Source of the DNA: Mycolicibacterium llatzerense
GTDB lineage: Bacteria > Actinomycetota > Actinomycetes > Mycobacteriales > Mycobacteriaceae
Direction: 5' to 3'
Length of the DNA stretch: 64,000 bases
Assembly (NCBI RefSeq): GCF_000878195.1
Contig: NZ_JXST01000030.1
Span: forward strand, 1-64,000
Under the pieces are notes generated by a model. It was not told where the DNA came from and ran no database searches. It saw only the letters and a list, made by a program, of their open reading frames with translations. The translations under genes were made by a program, and so were the position numbers. The number at the start of each line of letters is the position of its first letter. Position 1 is the first letter of the stretch. Positions 1-8,735 of the stretch are shown piece by piece.

Positions 1-105
1 ACCATCTGCCTGGCCCGCCGCCGCGTGAACGTCCTCTACGCACTCATTCGTGACAACCGGACCTGGGAACCCGACGCGCATCAAATCGCCTCTGCAGCGG
101 CTTGA
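1..105 (+). mobile_element. C-terminal end of an IS110-family transposase (cut by window edge)
   Basis: Frame 1 reads from the first base to a TGA at 103-105. It gives about 34 residues with an LARRRVNVLYALIRD-like segment, the usual C-terminal end of IS110-type (DEDD) transposases. The rest of the gene lies left of the window, so its integrity cannot be judged. It suggests that the cluster beginning at 374 borders a mobile element. The identification rests on a short stretch only. Confidence 0.6.
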
Positions 106-285
106 CAACGTCATTGAGAGTCCTTTCATGGCCGGCTCGCGCGGCCGCCCATGCCACGGTAGAAACCGGCGGAGCCGTGCGGCTTGGCTACATGCGCACA
201 GAGTTCGATTCCAGCGCTGCATCACATATCGACGTGAATGGCGTCCGGCGCCGTGCGCGGGGTGAAAGTGGGCGTGCGCCTGAAC

Positions 286-314
286 CCAAGACGTGCTCCC
301 CATCACATTCATAG
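286..314 (+). promoter_or_regulatory. Upstream element, copy 1 of a 29-nt repeated motif
   Basis: This 29-nt stretch matches 4691-4719 at 24 of 29 positions and lies about 60 nt before the start of the deacetylase-like gene. The core reads ccaagacgtg, then a variable part, then atcacatt. On the reverse strand it contains GTG-N8-CAC, compatible with a CRP-type site. It could equally be the site of the AraC regulator encoded at 4806. The function is inferred from position and conservation. Confidence 0.5.
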
Positions 315-373
315 GTTCAATGTCGAGTGGCGCTCAGCCGGACCGCCACAGCGTCAGCAGAAGGAACTTTGCT

Positions 374-1342
374 ATGACTGGCCAGGCTTCGCTCAGTAAC
401 GTCCAAGTGGCCATTACGGTCGATGATTTCGTGCTGTGGGACGGTACGCCGCTTCCCGAAGGGCATAGCTCGCTCGACGTGACCCGCGCACTCGCGGAGG
501 CGTTGACCGGTGCCGGCCAGAATGGTGTCTACGGATTCGCGCACACCTACAGCATCGCCAAGGATCCGGCTAGCTTGGCGTGCTGGGACGCGTGGCTGGA
601 GGCCGGCCATCACCTGGGTAATCACACCCATCAACACGCTCCATTGCGCTGGATGAGCGCTGACGACTTCTGTCGTGACGTTGATCAGGCCGAGAAGCTC
701 ATCGGCTCGCTTGTCGACCTAGCTCCCGAGCGCTACTTCCGCTACCCGATGGATATGTCGTCCGGGTCGGAGGGCAAACGCGGACAAGTTGAGGACTTCT
801 TGCGCGACAACGGATATCGAAACGCGCCGATCACCTGCTGGTTTGGTGACTTCGTTTACATCGTGCCGTATCAGCGGTCCCTCATCACCGGAGATGTTGA
901 CGCACAGGCCAGGTTAGAAGACCTTCACGTCCAGGGCGCCGTCGAAGGGCTGGAGGCGCATGCTGCATCTGCCCGCGCTATGTTCGGCACCGACGTGCCG
1001 CACATCTGGATGGTGCATGGCACGCCCCTGGCCGCACGCACTATCGGACGCATTATCGAGGCGTACAAGCAGCGAGGTGTGCAATTCGTCAGTCTTGAGA
1101 AGGCAATGCAGCATCCGGTGAACTTCAGCATGCCGCCCGTCGAGGATTCCTTTAGCAACCACCTTCAGCGCTATGCGATGGCGGCCGGCATCTCCAAACC
1201 CGACCTTTCTGAAGGTCTTTTCGGTGAAATCCTGTTCAAGTGCCCGGTTAACGGGATGGACACCCTTCAGTACTACGACGAGAAGGTCCTTAAGCCGATC
1301 GCTGATCGCGTGGGATCGCCCTATCTATGGGACTGGTCGTAA
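374..1342 (+). CDS. Polysaccharide deacetylase-fold hydrolase
   Basis: The protein has about 322 residues with the NodB-type deacetylase motifs in order: TVDDF near the N-terminus (metal-binding Asp pair), GNHTHQH (metal-binding histidines), RYPM and WMVHGTPLA (C-terminal catalytic His region). These enzymes hydrolyse N- or O-acyl or amide bonds with a divalent metal. There is no signal peptide, so a cytoplasmic small-molecule substrate is more likely than cell-wall glycan. The ATG at 374 follows an agaagga ribosome site and fits better than an upstream ATG at 293. The gene heads a cluster with an acyl-CoA ligase 50 nt downstream. The substrate is unknown. Confidence 0.8.
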   Translation: MTGQASLSNVQVAITVDDFVLWDGTPLPEGHSSLDVTRALAEALTGAGQNGVYGFAHTYSIAKDPASLACWDAWLEAGHHLGNHTHQHAPLRWMSADDFCRDVDQAEKLIGSLVDLAPERYFRYPMDMSSGSEGKRGQVEDFLRDNGYRNAPITCWFGDFVYIVPYQRSLITGDVDAQARLEDLHVQGAVEGLEAHAASARAMFGTDVPHIWMVHGTPLAARTIGRIIEAYKQRGVQFVSLEKAMQHPVNFSMPPVEDSFSNHLQRYAMAAGISKPDLSEGLFGEILFKCPVNGMDTLQYYDEKVLKPIADRVGSPYLWDWS

Positions 1343-1392
1343 CCGCGGTGCGCTGTCGAGGCCGTCACATCATAAGAAAGCGAAAGTAACTC

Positions 1393-2907
1393 GTGCTCAA
1401 TCTCTCTGTCATGCTCACTGATACCGCGCGGGAACGACCCGCGACGACAGCGGTGCTCGAAGGGGACCGGCGGATGACCTACGGTGAGGTCAATGCTGCG
1501 GCCAATCAGATTGCGGCGCTGTTGATTCGCCGTGGAGTGAACGTCGGTGATCGAGTCGCGATGAGTGTCCCGAATGTTCTCGAGTTCCCCGTCATCTACT
1601 ACGGGATTCTGAAGGCGGGTGCGGTCGTCGTACCGATGAACACCATGCTGAAACGCGCCGAAGTCGCCTACCATCTTGGCGACTCGGGCGCGCGTGCTTA
1701 CTTCTTCGCCGATGACTACCTGCCCGACGATGCATGGCGTGGCTTCGACGACGTGGCCGCCTGCGAATTCGCCATTGGCGTCAGCGACCTGGCTGAACTC
1801 CTCGGCGAGCACTCTGGCGAGGACGTGTTGGTCCCGACCGAAGCGACTGATACTGCGGTCATCCTGTACACCAGCGGCACCACAGGTAAGCCCAAGGGCG
1901 CCGAGCTCACACACGCTAACCTTGTCCTGAATGCGCTGACGTGTCACCGCCTTTTCGACGTCCTCGGTGAGTCGCAACTGGTGACACTGCCGCTGTTTCA
2001 CTCGTTCGCCCAAACTGTCCAGTTGAACGCCGGTTTCAGCCAGGGTGGAACGCTGGTGCTGTTGCCCCGATTCGATGCCGACACCGCATTGAACCTGATC
2101 AGTGATCATCAGATCACGGTGTTCGCCGGCGTACCCACCATGTATTGGGCGCTGCTGGGCGCGGCCGCAAACCGCGACGACATCACAGCACTCGGCAGGC
2201 AGCTCAAAGTGGCCATGTCCGGTGGCGCCGCGCTACCCGTCGAGCTTCTCAAGCGATTCGAGACCGTCTTCGGCGTAGGTATCCGCGAAGGGTACGGCTT
2301 GTCCGAAACAAGTCCGGTGGTGGCTTTCAATCGACTCGACCGACCCAGCCGCCCAGGCTCCATCGGGATGCCGGCGTGGGGAGTTGAACTCGCGCTGCTC
2401 GGTGCCGATGGCCAGCACTGCGCTCCTGGCGAACGCGGTGAACTCATCGTCCGCGGGCACAACGTCATGAAGGGATATATCGGCCGCCCTGACGCGACTG
2501 ATGAGGTCATCGATCCTGTCGGCTGGTTTCACACCGGCGATATCGCCACTCGCGACGAAGACAATTTCTTCTACATCGTCGATCGTGCCAAAGATCTCAT
2601 CGTGCGCGGCGGGTTCAACGTCTACCCCCGCGAGGTCGAGGAGACCTTGATGGCTCATTCCGACATCACCCTTGCCGCGGTGGTGGGGATTGCCGATGAA
2701 CGCGTCGGCGAAGAGATCAAAGCCTTCGTGATCACTCGGCCGGGTACGACGCTTGCCGAATCTGAAGTTATCGCGTGGTGCCGTGACCGCCTGGCGGTAT
2801 ACAAATGCCCACGCACAGTTCAGTTTTGCCACGAGCTTCCGCTCAACGCCACGGGCAAGGTGCTCAAACAACAGCTCAAAGACGCGAGCAGCGCCACCAT
2901 CGCATAG
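1393..2907 (+). CDS. Acyl-CoA synthetase (AMP-forming, FadD-type)
   Basis: This 504-residue member of the ANL superfamily carries the P-loop YTSGTTGKPKGAEL near residue 157, the GYGLSETSP adenylate motif, the hinge segment WFHTGDIATRDEDNFFYIVDR and the C-terminal catalytic lysine region LPLNATGKVLKQ. It activates a carboxylic acid with ATP and joins it to CoA. The GTG at 1393 is preceded by aagaaagcgaaag; an ATG at 1411 is a less likely start. The gene sits 50 nt after the deacetylase-like gene and probably shares its transcript. With the thiolase and SDR of the same cluster it suggests degradation of a carboxylic acid. The acid itself cannot be read from sequence. Confidence 0.9.
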   Translation: MLNLSVMLTDTARERPATTAVLEGDRRMTYGEVNAAANQIAALLIRRGVNVGDRVAMSVPNVLEFPVIYYGILKAGAVVVPMNTMLKRAEVAYHLGDSGARAYFFADDYLPDDAWRGFDDVAACEFAIGVSDLAELLGEHSGEDVLVPTEATDTAVILYTSGTTGKPKGAELTHANLVLNALTCHRLFDVLGESQLVTLPLFHSFAQTVQLNAGFSQGGTLVLLPRFDADTALNLISDHQITVFAGVPTMYWALLGAAANRDDITALGRQLKVAMSGGAALPVELLKRFETVFGVGIREGYGLSETSPVVAFNRLDRPSRPGSIGMPAWGVELALLGADGQHCAPGERGELIVRGHNVMKGYIGRPDATDEVIDPVGWFHTGDIATRDEDNFFYIVDRAKDLIVRGGFNVYPREVEETLMAHSDITLAAVVGIADERVGEEIKAFVITRPGTTLAESEVIAWCRDRLAVYKCPRTVQFCHELPLNATGKVLKQQLKDASSATIA

Positions 2908-3163
2908 TCGCGGCTCGGATCAACAACACTGCGCCACAACGCGTTTCCTGAGCATCGCTAGTGCTCGGAGGGCAGACGGAACCGCTGGTCCCGGGGTTTC
3001 ACAATCGGCGCCCGGACCGCAGCACCATGGCGATGAGCGCCGCATCACTCGTTCGCGCCCGCCATCGCAGCAGACGCCTTAACCGCAGGCCGAGCGATCC
3101 GACTGCGGGTTGTGCTGCTTCCCGAATTTCATGACCTAGACCTCAATCCCCGGAGCAACCAAC

Positions 3164-4567
3164 ATGGCTCATCTCACGCCCGAATGCACTGCCACACCGC
3201 TGACCTGGTCTCAAACCATTGAGGTGGCAGATTTCGAGCGCACTCGGGTGACGAGTTGCCTGGCGCGCATGGTCGGGTTGGCCGTCGCGGTCATCGTGCT
3301 CGCCGTCTGCGGATCGGCAATGCCGCCGGTCGTGCGTGCAGACGAAACTGCCTATCTCCCGTTCTACACGCCACCTAGTCCACTCCCGCCCGGCCGGCCG
3401 GGCGACCTCATCCGCACCGAACCGTCGCGACTGGTGCTCGAACCATCCGGGCAACTCGGCACGTTTGTCGGCACCGGAACCCGGATCATGTACCGCAGCA
3501 CCGACGCCCAAGGGCAGCCCGTGGCGGTGACTGGCACCTATATAGAACCCGACGTCCCCTGGCCAGGCAGCGGCCCCCGCCCCCTTCTCGCATACGCAGT
3601 CATGGGCTTTGGCATGGGCGAGCAGTGTGCACCATCGCGCATGTTCAATCAGGGCATCCACGCCTCCTTGCAGACCGGTTTCGATGTGATGTTCAACCTG
3701 GAGGAGGGATGGGTCGCGACCCTGCTGGCGCGTGGCTTCGCTATCGTCATCACTGACGGTGTCGGGATGGGTATCCATGACTCTGGGTCTCCGCAATTCC
3801 TCAACCGCAACGCTGGCGGAGCTGCACTCATAGACGCCGCCCGCGCTGCAATGAAGCTGCCCGGCACCTCCCTGGATCCGCACGGCCCCGTCGCCTTTTG
3901 GGGGTGGCTCGCAGGCGCACACGCGGCGCTGTCGGCGGCAGAGTTGGCCGCGAACTACGGCCCCGAGCTGCACGTCGTCGGCACCTACGCCGCTGCGGCA
4001 CCAACAGATATCGCGCCAGTCCTGCCCGCCATGGATGGCAACTTCTTGGCCGGTCTACTCGGCTATGTCCTGCGAGGAATCATGGCGTCCTATCCTGCGA
4101 CCGAGCAGCCCATCTGGGATGCGCTCACCCCGCGCGGCGCGGAAATGCTGGCCAATACCGGCCGTCAATGCCTGCTGCAGACCGGTGTCGACTACATGTT
4201 TCGGCATATCCAGTTTTGGTTCAAACAGGACATCTTCGCCACCGCCGCCGCAGAACCGTTCAAGTCCCTGCTGTGGGCTCAGCGGATCGGCAACGTCAAA
4301 CCCACCGGCCCTGTCTATCTGACGCACAACCGGTGGGATCCCTTTGATCCGTACTCCGCCGTAGAACAAACCGCAGCCGACTGGTGTGCAATGGGCGCCG
4401 ACGTAACGCTGTGGACGAATGAACAGCCACCGCTGTTCAACAAATTGGACATCAATTCCATGCTGCCCGTCTTTGTCGACGGAGAGCGAAGTATGGGGTG
4501 GATCGCCGACCGGTTCAATGGGATACCCAGCGCGCCCAACTGCGGACAGATTCCGGCTCCGTCCTGA
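3164..4567 (+). CDS. Secreted lipase-family protein lacking the nucleophilic serine
   Basis: The protein has 467 residues and an N-terminal hydrophobic segment (about residues 36-58) ending in a signal-peptidase-like VRA-DE site, so export is expected. The body fits the secretory (LIP) lipase family of alpha/beta hydrolases. Where the family has a GYSQG-type nucleophile elbow, this protein reads GWLAG, with Leu249 at the serine position. In the C-terminal segment, where relatives carry the catalytic histidine, it reads INSMLP (residues 430-435). The Asp of RWDPFDPY is kept. Unless another serine serves, this is probably a non-catalytic binding protein. The ATG at 3164 follows a ggagc ribosome site. 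Confidence 0.8.
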   Translation: MAHLTPECTATPLTWSQTIEVADFERTRVTSCLARMVGLAVAVIVLAVCGSAMPPVVRADETAYLPFYTPPSPLPPGRPGDLIRTEPSRLVLEPSGQLGTFVGTGTRIMYRSTDAQGQPVAVTGTYIEPDVPWPGSGPRPLLAYAVMGFGMGEQCAPSRMFNQGIHASLQTGFDVMFNLEEGWVATLLARGFAIVITDGVGMGIHDSGSPQFLNRNAGGAALIDAARAAMKLPGTSLDPHGPVAFWGWLAGAHAALSAAELAANYGPELHVVGTYAAAAPTDIAPVLPAMDGNFLAGLLGYVLRGIMASYPATEQPIWDALTPRGAEMLANTGRQCLLQTGVDYMFRHIQFWFKQDIFATAAAEPFKSLLWAQRIGNVKPTGPVYLTHNRWDPFDPYSAVEQTAADWCAMGADVTLWTNEQPPLFNKLDINSMLPVFVDGERSMGWIADRFNGIPSAPNCGQIPAPS

Positions 4568-4690
4568 CATGTGACGTTTGCCGCTGTCCGGTTGTGAGCT
4601 CGCCTGAACGCGCAACAGCTGCTCAGCAATCGGCCGAATGCAGTTCGCTACGCGGCCATGCGCACAGCGAAAGGTAGGCTGCGCATGTAG

Positions 4691-4719
4691 CCAAGACGTG
4701 TTCCAGATCACATTTCTAG
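4691..4719 (+). promoter_or_regulatory. Upstream element, copy 2 of the 29-nt repeated motif
   Basis: This stretch matches 286-314 at 24 of 29 positions and lies about 87 nt before the ATG of the AraC-type regulator. Its presence before both the first gene of the cluster and the regulator gene suggests one protein controls both promoters. The candidates are the AraC protein itself (autoregulation) or a CRP-type factor, because the reverse strand contains GTG-N8-CAC. Confidence 0.5.
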
Positions 4720-4805
4720 AGTGGGTGCGCTGCCACCAAGCCTGACCAGCGCAGCCCGCTTGGCCATTGGCAGAGGCGCCAACGACGAGGAAGCGACGTT
4801 CGGAC

Positions 4806-5747
4806 ATGAGTTACATCGTGCAGGCCCTTAGTACCCAGGATCTGGGTGCCAAGGAACGCAGCGACTGGTGGCGAGAGCGCGTGTCAGAGATTCATTGTCC
4901 GATGTCCTTCGCGCTCGCCGATGACTACTCCGGGCGGATCGAATATCAGCAGTCGGGTCGCTATCGACTGGTCCGCTGGTGGGGTGACGCTGAAGCACTA
5001 ACTCGAGATTCCACCCAGATTCGGCGATCTCCGCACGGATCATACGAGTTGCTCATCCCAGTCCATGGTCATCTGCAGCTTGCACAAGGGGACAGTGACG
5101 TCGTGGCGGTGCCGCACACTCTGACGCTCACCTCGCTGGATGCTGCGATGGATATGCGACATGGCGACAACGTGTCGGCGGTAGCCCTTGTCATTCCACG
5201 AGATCACCTCGACTCTCGGCTGACGCGGTCGACCAATGACCGTCCAATAGCGCTTGATGCGAGGCGTGGGCTCGGCCGGATCGTCGTCGATCAGCTACGC
5301 ACGATACGTGGCGAGCGCGATCAGCTGGACGGCTTCCAGTTCGACGCAGTCATGGACCGGATCGTCGACCTCATCGCCATCGCCTACAACGATCTCAGCG
5401 CACCGCTGGACGGTGTTCCGACCGACGCGCTAGTCGATTCAATCCGCCGCTATGTGCGCAGCAACGCACACGATCCAGCGCTGACCGGCGCAGGCATCGC
5501 CGCGGGCCTGGGCTGGTCACTGCGCCATATTCAAAACCAACTGCAACGCGTGGGCACCACACCCTCTGATCTGATCCGCGAGGAACGGCTCGCACTGGCG
5601 CGACTTCGCCTTCAGGATCCCGGTTGGCGGGCACAGAGCATTACCCAGATCGCCTTCTCCTCAGGATTCGGGGATTTGAGCACCTTCAGCAACGCCTACC
5701 ACCGCAGCTTCGGCGAACGACCATCAGACACCCGCACAGCTCACTGA
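4806..5747 (+). CDS. AraC-family transcriptional regulator
   Basis: The 313-residue protein has an N-terminal ligand-binding region of the AraC-binding-2 type and a C-terminal AraC/XylS DNA-binding domain with two helix-turn-helix units (around SLRHIQNQLQRVG and ITQIAFSSGFGDLSTFS). The ending SFGERPSD is typical of the family. The ATG at 4806 is preferred over an in-frame TTG at 4767. It stands between a lipase-like gene and an SDR-thiolase pair and is the natural candidate regulator of the 374-7953 cluster. A conserved upstream element at 4691-4719 may be its own operator. Confidence 0.88.
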   Translation: MSYIVQALSTQDLGAKERSDWWRERVSEIHCPMSFALADDYSGRIEYQQSGRYRLVRWWGDAEALTRDSTQIRRSPHGSYELLIPVHGHLQLAQGDSDVVAVPHTLTLTSLDAAMDMRHGDNVSAVALVIPRDHLDSRLTRSTNDRPIALDARRGLGRIVVDQLRTIRGERDQLDGFQFDAVMDRIVDLIAIAYNDLSAPLDGVPTDALVDSIRRYVRSNAHDPALTGAGIAAGLGWSLRHIQNQLQRVGTTPSDLIREERLALARLRLQDPGWRAQSITQIAFSSGFGDLSTFSNAYHRSFGERPSDTRTAH

Positions 5748-5843
5748 ATTGTGCCGCCACTATCAGTTAAACACCGCGCGCACAACAACATACGTGCGCA
5801 AGGCTCCAAGCTGGTACGCCGAACCATCTCTTAGCGTCGAAGC

Positions 5844-6674
5844 ATGGAATCGACAACTCATCCTCTCGCCGATAACGACACCCTGTTCTCTGTCAGCGGC
5901 CGCACAGCCGTAGTGACTGGAGGGTCGCGCGGTATCGGCGCCATGATCGCCCGAGGCCTCGTTGCCGCCGGCGCCGAGGTGATCATCACCAGCAGAAGGG
6001 TCGAACAATGCCGCGCCACAGCGCATCACATCAACAGCGAGGCAGAGGCCTTCGATAGCTCCGGGCGCTGCAGCTACATCAGTGCCGATCTGTCGACGTC
6101 GACCGGCATCGAACATCTGGTCAACTCGGTCAACGATCGCCACGAGCACATCGATATTCTTGTCAACAACGCAGGGACCACGTGGGGAGCACCGCTCGAG
6201 GAGTACCCCTTATCTGGCTGGAACAAAGTACTCAACACCAATCTCGTCTCCCCGTTCGGAATCATCGTCGGACTACTACCGCTGCTTCGAAACGGCGCCC
6301 GCCCAGAGCATCCTGCCCGGATTATCAACATCGGCAGCGTCGACGGACTGGTGGCACCGCAGTGGGAAAACTACTCCTACAGCGCCAGCAAGGCCGGACT
6401 GCACATGCTCACCCGCCATCTCGCCGGCCGCCTGGCACGTGACAGCATCACCGTCAACGCCATAGCTCCCGGCCCTTTCCTCACAGACATGCTCAGCCAT
6501 ATCGCCGCAGACCCAGCACGCGAAAACGAACTAATCAACACCGTTCCCCTCGGCCGCTACGGCCAGTCCGACGACATTGTCGGGGCAGTCCGATTCCTCG
6601 CCTCAGCAGCCGGCGCATTCGTCACTGCGGCCGTGCTACCTGTCGACGGGGGATTCAGCGGCGCAACGCACTGA
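5844..6674 (+). CDS. SDR-family NAD(P)-dependent oxidoreductase
   Basis: This 276-residue classical short-chain dehydrogenase has the cofactor motif TGGSRGIG near residue 30, NNAG, the catalytic Ser before VDGLVAPQ, and the catalytic YSASK pair. It interconverts an alcohol and a ketone using NAD(H) or NADP(H). It lies 96 nt after the AraC regulator and 64 nt before a thiolase. The order fits oxidation of a 3-hydroxyacyl or cyclic hydroxy intermediate before thiolytic cleavage, but the true substrate is not visible. Confidence 0.88.
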   Translation: MESTTHPLADNDTLFSVSGRTAVVTGGSRGIGAMIARGLVAAGAEVIITSRRVEQCRATAHHINSEAEAFDSSGRCSYISADLSTSTGIEHLVNSVNDRHEHIDILVNNAGTTWGAPLEEYPLSGWNKVLNTNLVSPFGIIVGLLPLLRNGARPEHPARIINIGSVDGLVAPQWENYSYSASKAGLHMLTRHLAGRLARDSITVNAIAPGPFLTDMLSHIAADPARENELINTVPLGRYGQSDDIVGAVRFLASAAGAFVTAAVLPVDGGFSGATH

Positions 6675-6738
6675 ATCTATCTGCCCGACAACGACTATCA
6701 CCACACGCACCCGGACCGAACAGCACAGGAGTATCGGC

Positions 6739-7953
6739 ATGCCCGAAGCAGTCATCGTTTCCACCGCGCGAACCCCGATCGGCCGCGCAGTCAAAGGATC
6801 CCTCAGAGACCTACGTGCCGATGACCTCGCCGCGCACGCAGTGCTCGCCGCACTCGCCAAGATTCCCGAACTCGACCCCACCCAGATCGACGACCTCATG
6901 CTCGGCGTAGGGCAGCCTGCCGGAGAATCCGGAAACAACCTTGGGCGAGCGGTAGCCGTGCTGGCCGGTCTCGACCGGCTCCCCGGCGTGACAGTCAATC
7001 GCTACTGCTCGAGCAGCCTGCAGACAACCCGGATGGCACTGCACGCCATCAGATCTGGCGAAGGCGACGTCTTCATCTCCGCCGGCGTAGAGACAGTCAG
7101 TCGGTACTTCAACGGTGCCGCGGATAACCCCGAAGGACAAAACCCGGTCTTCGTCGATGCTCAGTCCCGCACCGCCGCCCGCGCGCAAGACAACTCAGGA
7201 TGGGCAGATCCCCGCGCCAACGATCAGCTACCAGATCTCTACATCACGATGGGACAGACCGCGGAGAACGTCGCCAACTTCAAGGGAGTTAGTCGCGCCG
7301 ATCAGGACGCTTTCGCTGTACGCAGCCAGAATCGCACCGAAGCTGCCACCGCGTACGGCTTTTGGGCTCGCGATATCGCCCCCGTGCTCCTTTCCGACGG
7401 CAGCTACGTCAGCACGGACGACTGTCCCCGCGCTGATGTCACTCTCGAAGCTGTGTCTGCACTGCCACCCGTTTTCAGGCGAAACGGAACGGTTACCGCC
7501 GGCAACAGCTGTCCGCTCAACGACGGAGCCGCCGCACTCGTGGTGATGTCAGATTCCAAGGCCGCCGCGCTCGGCATCACCCCTCTGGCGCGGATCGTCA
7601 GCACGGGCGTCAGTGGGTTGTCACCAGAGATCATGGGGCTCGGCCCCGTCGAAGCAAGTAAGCAAGCCCTGCGACGGGCAAACCTCGACATTGGTGACAT
7701 CGACCTGGTCGAGATCAACGAAGCCTTTGCAGCCCAGGCCATTGCATCCATGCGCGACCTCGACATCGACGACGACAAGGTCAACATCAACGGTGGCGCC
7801 ATTGCGCTCGGGCATCCATTCGGCATGACAGGTGCACGGATCACCAGCACGCTGATCAACTCAATGATGTTCCATGACAAGCAATTCGGGCTAGAAACCA
7901 TGTGTGTCGGGGGCGGCCAAGGCATGGCTATGATTCTCGAACGCCTGTCATAA
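6739..7953 (+). CDS. Thiolase (acetyl-CoA acyltransferase)
   Basis: The 404-residue thiolase keeps all catalytic residues: Cys90 in NRYCSSSLQ, the NEAFAAQ loop, His359 in GHPFGMTGAR and Cys389 in MCVGGGQG. It cleaves 3-ketoacyl-CoA with CoA to give acetyl-CoA (or propionyl-CoA) and a shortened acyl-CoA. The ATG at 6739 follows a caggag ribosome site, so the longer open frame from 6577 that overlaps the SDR is not needed. As the last gene of the cluster it completes a ligase-SDR-thiolase beta-oxidation-like set; hydratase and acyl-CoA dehydrogenase genes are not present here. Confidence 0.93.
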   Translation: MPEAVIVSTARTPIGRAVKGSLRDLRADDLAAHAVLAALAKIPELDPTQIDDLMLGVGQPAGESGNNLGRAVAVLAGLDRLPGVTVNRYCSSSLQTTRMALHAIRSGEGDVFISAGVETVSRYFNGAADNPEGQNPVFVDAQSRTAARAQDNSGWADPRANDQLPDLYITMGQTAENVANFKGVSRADQDAFAVRSQNRTEAATAYGFWARDIAPVLLSDGSYVSTDDCPRADVTLEAVSALPPVFRRNGTVTAGNSCPLNDGAAALVVMSDSKAAALGITPLARIVSTGVSGLSPEIMGLGPVEASKQALRRANLDIGDIDLVEINEAFAAQAIASMRDLDIDDDKVNINGGAIALGHPFGMTGARITSTLINSMMFHDKQFGLETMCVGGGQGMAMILERLS

Positions 7954-8118
7954 CAGACCCCAGAAGTTGGTGGCGTCACTCGACAGGGGCGTCCAGTGAC
8001 GTCATTGACCGGAATTCGACTCTCACAGGCCCTGTCTTGCCCAGCCCAGTGTCACCATCAGGGCACCTACCGAAAGTCCGTACATCGCACCCAAGCGCGA
8101 CTAGCCCTGCGACCCGAT

Positions 8119-8574
8119 CTAACTCACCAGACGAGTGATGGCGGCCCAGTATGCCTGACGCTCGTCGGCATGCACCGTCGGGGCAAAAGCGACGACTACC
8201 GTCATCACCTGGCGCATGCCGTGATCTGCTGCGTATACCTGAGCCGCACCACTCGTCCGAAACGAGAGGACTTGCATGCGCTCGGTGGTGATCGACTGCG
8301 CACAACCAATCGTCGGACAGTCCGCGGCGCTGGTGTCCACGGGATGTCCCGCGTGTAACCCGCTGCGTTTCAGTGCATCAACAACGTCACGTGCTATGTG
8401 AGAGCTGCTAGCCGCAGTAGGCCATGGGGTTTCAGTGCGCGGAGCTACCGGTGCCGCACAGGCGGAGCCAAGTATCTCGCATACCGTTCCGAAGCTAACC
8501 AGAAGAGCAATCCCCGATGCTCGGGAGCGGATCAGATCGATCCAACGAACATGGCGAGGATGCGATTGCCTCAT
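8119..8574 (-). CDS. Small secreted protein of unknown function
   Basis: The protein has 151 residues with a basic N-terminus, a hydrophobic stretch (about 20-42) and a SACAAPVAP-type cleavage region, so it is probably exported. The mature part has two cysteines six residues apart (DCPTIGC), likely a disulfide. It resembles small mycobacterial secreted proteins of similar size that I cannot name, with the typical ending VVAFAP...YWAAITRLV. It is transcribed convergently to the thiolase. No function can be assigned. Confidence 0.65.
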   Translation of the reverse strand: MRQSHPRHVRWIDLIRSRASGIALLVSFGTVCEILGSACAAPVAPRTETPWPTAASSSHIARDVVDALKRSGLHAGHPVDTSAADCPTIGCAQSITTERMQVLSFRTSGAAQVYAADHGMRQVMTVVVAFAPTVHADERQAYWAAITRLVS

Positions 8575-8735
8575 AACGATCCACCCATGCCGAAATGTCC
8601 ACTCCCATTAGAGAGATCGACAAAGGGTCTGCCGGCACTTGTTGTTCGACCGGTGATCGAGCCCACTGGACCCGGGAGCCGTCTCGTACCGGGATGCGGA
8701 GTGAGTGAGCGTGTCGATCGACTCTGGTCCACGGG

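Noticed and set aside
6577..6738. Upstream extension of the thiolase frame into the SDR gene
   Set aside because: The ATG at 6739 has a ribosome site and gives the standard thiolase N-terminus MPEAVIVSTARTP.
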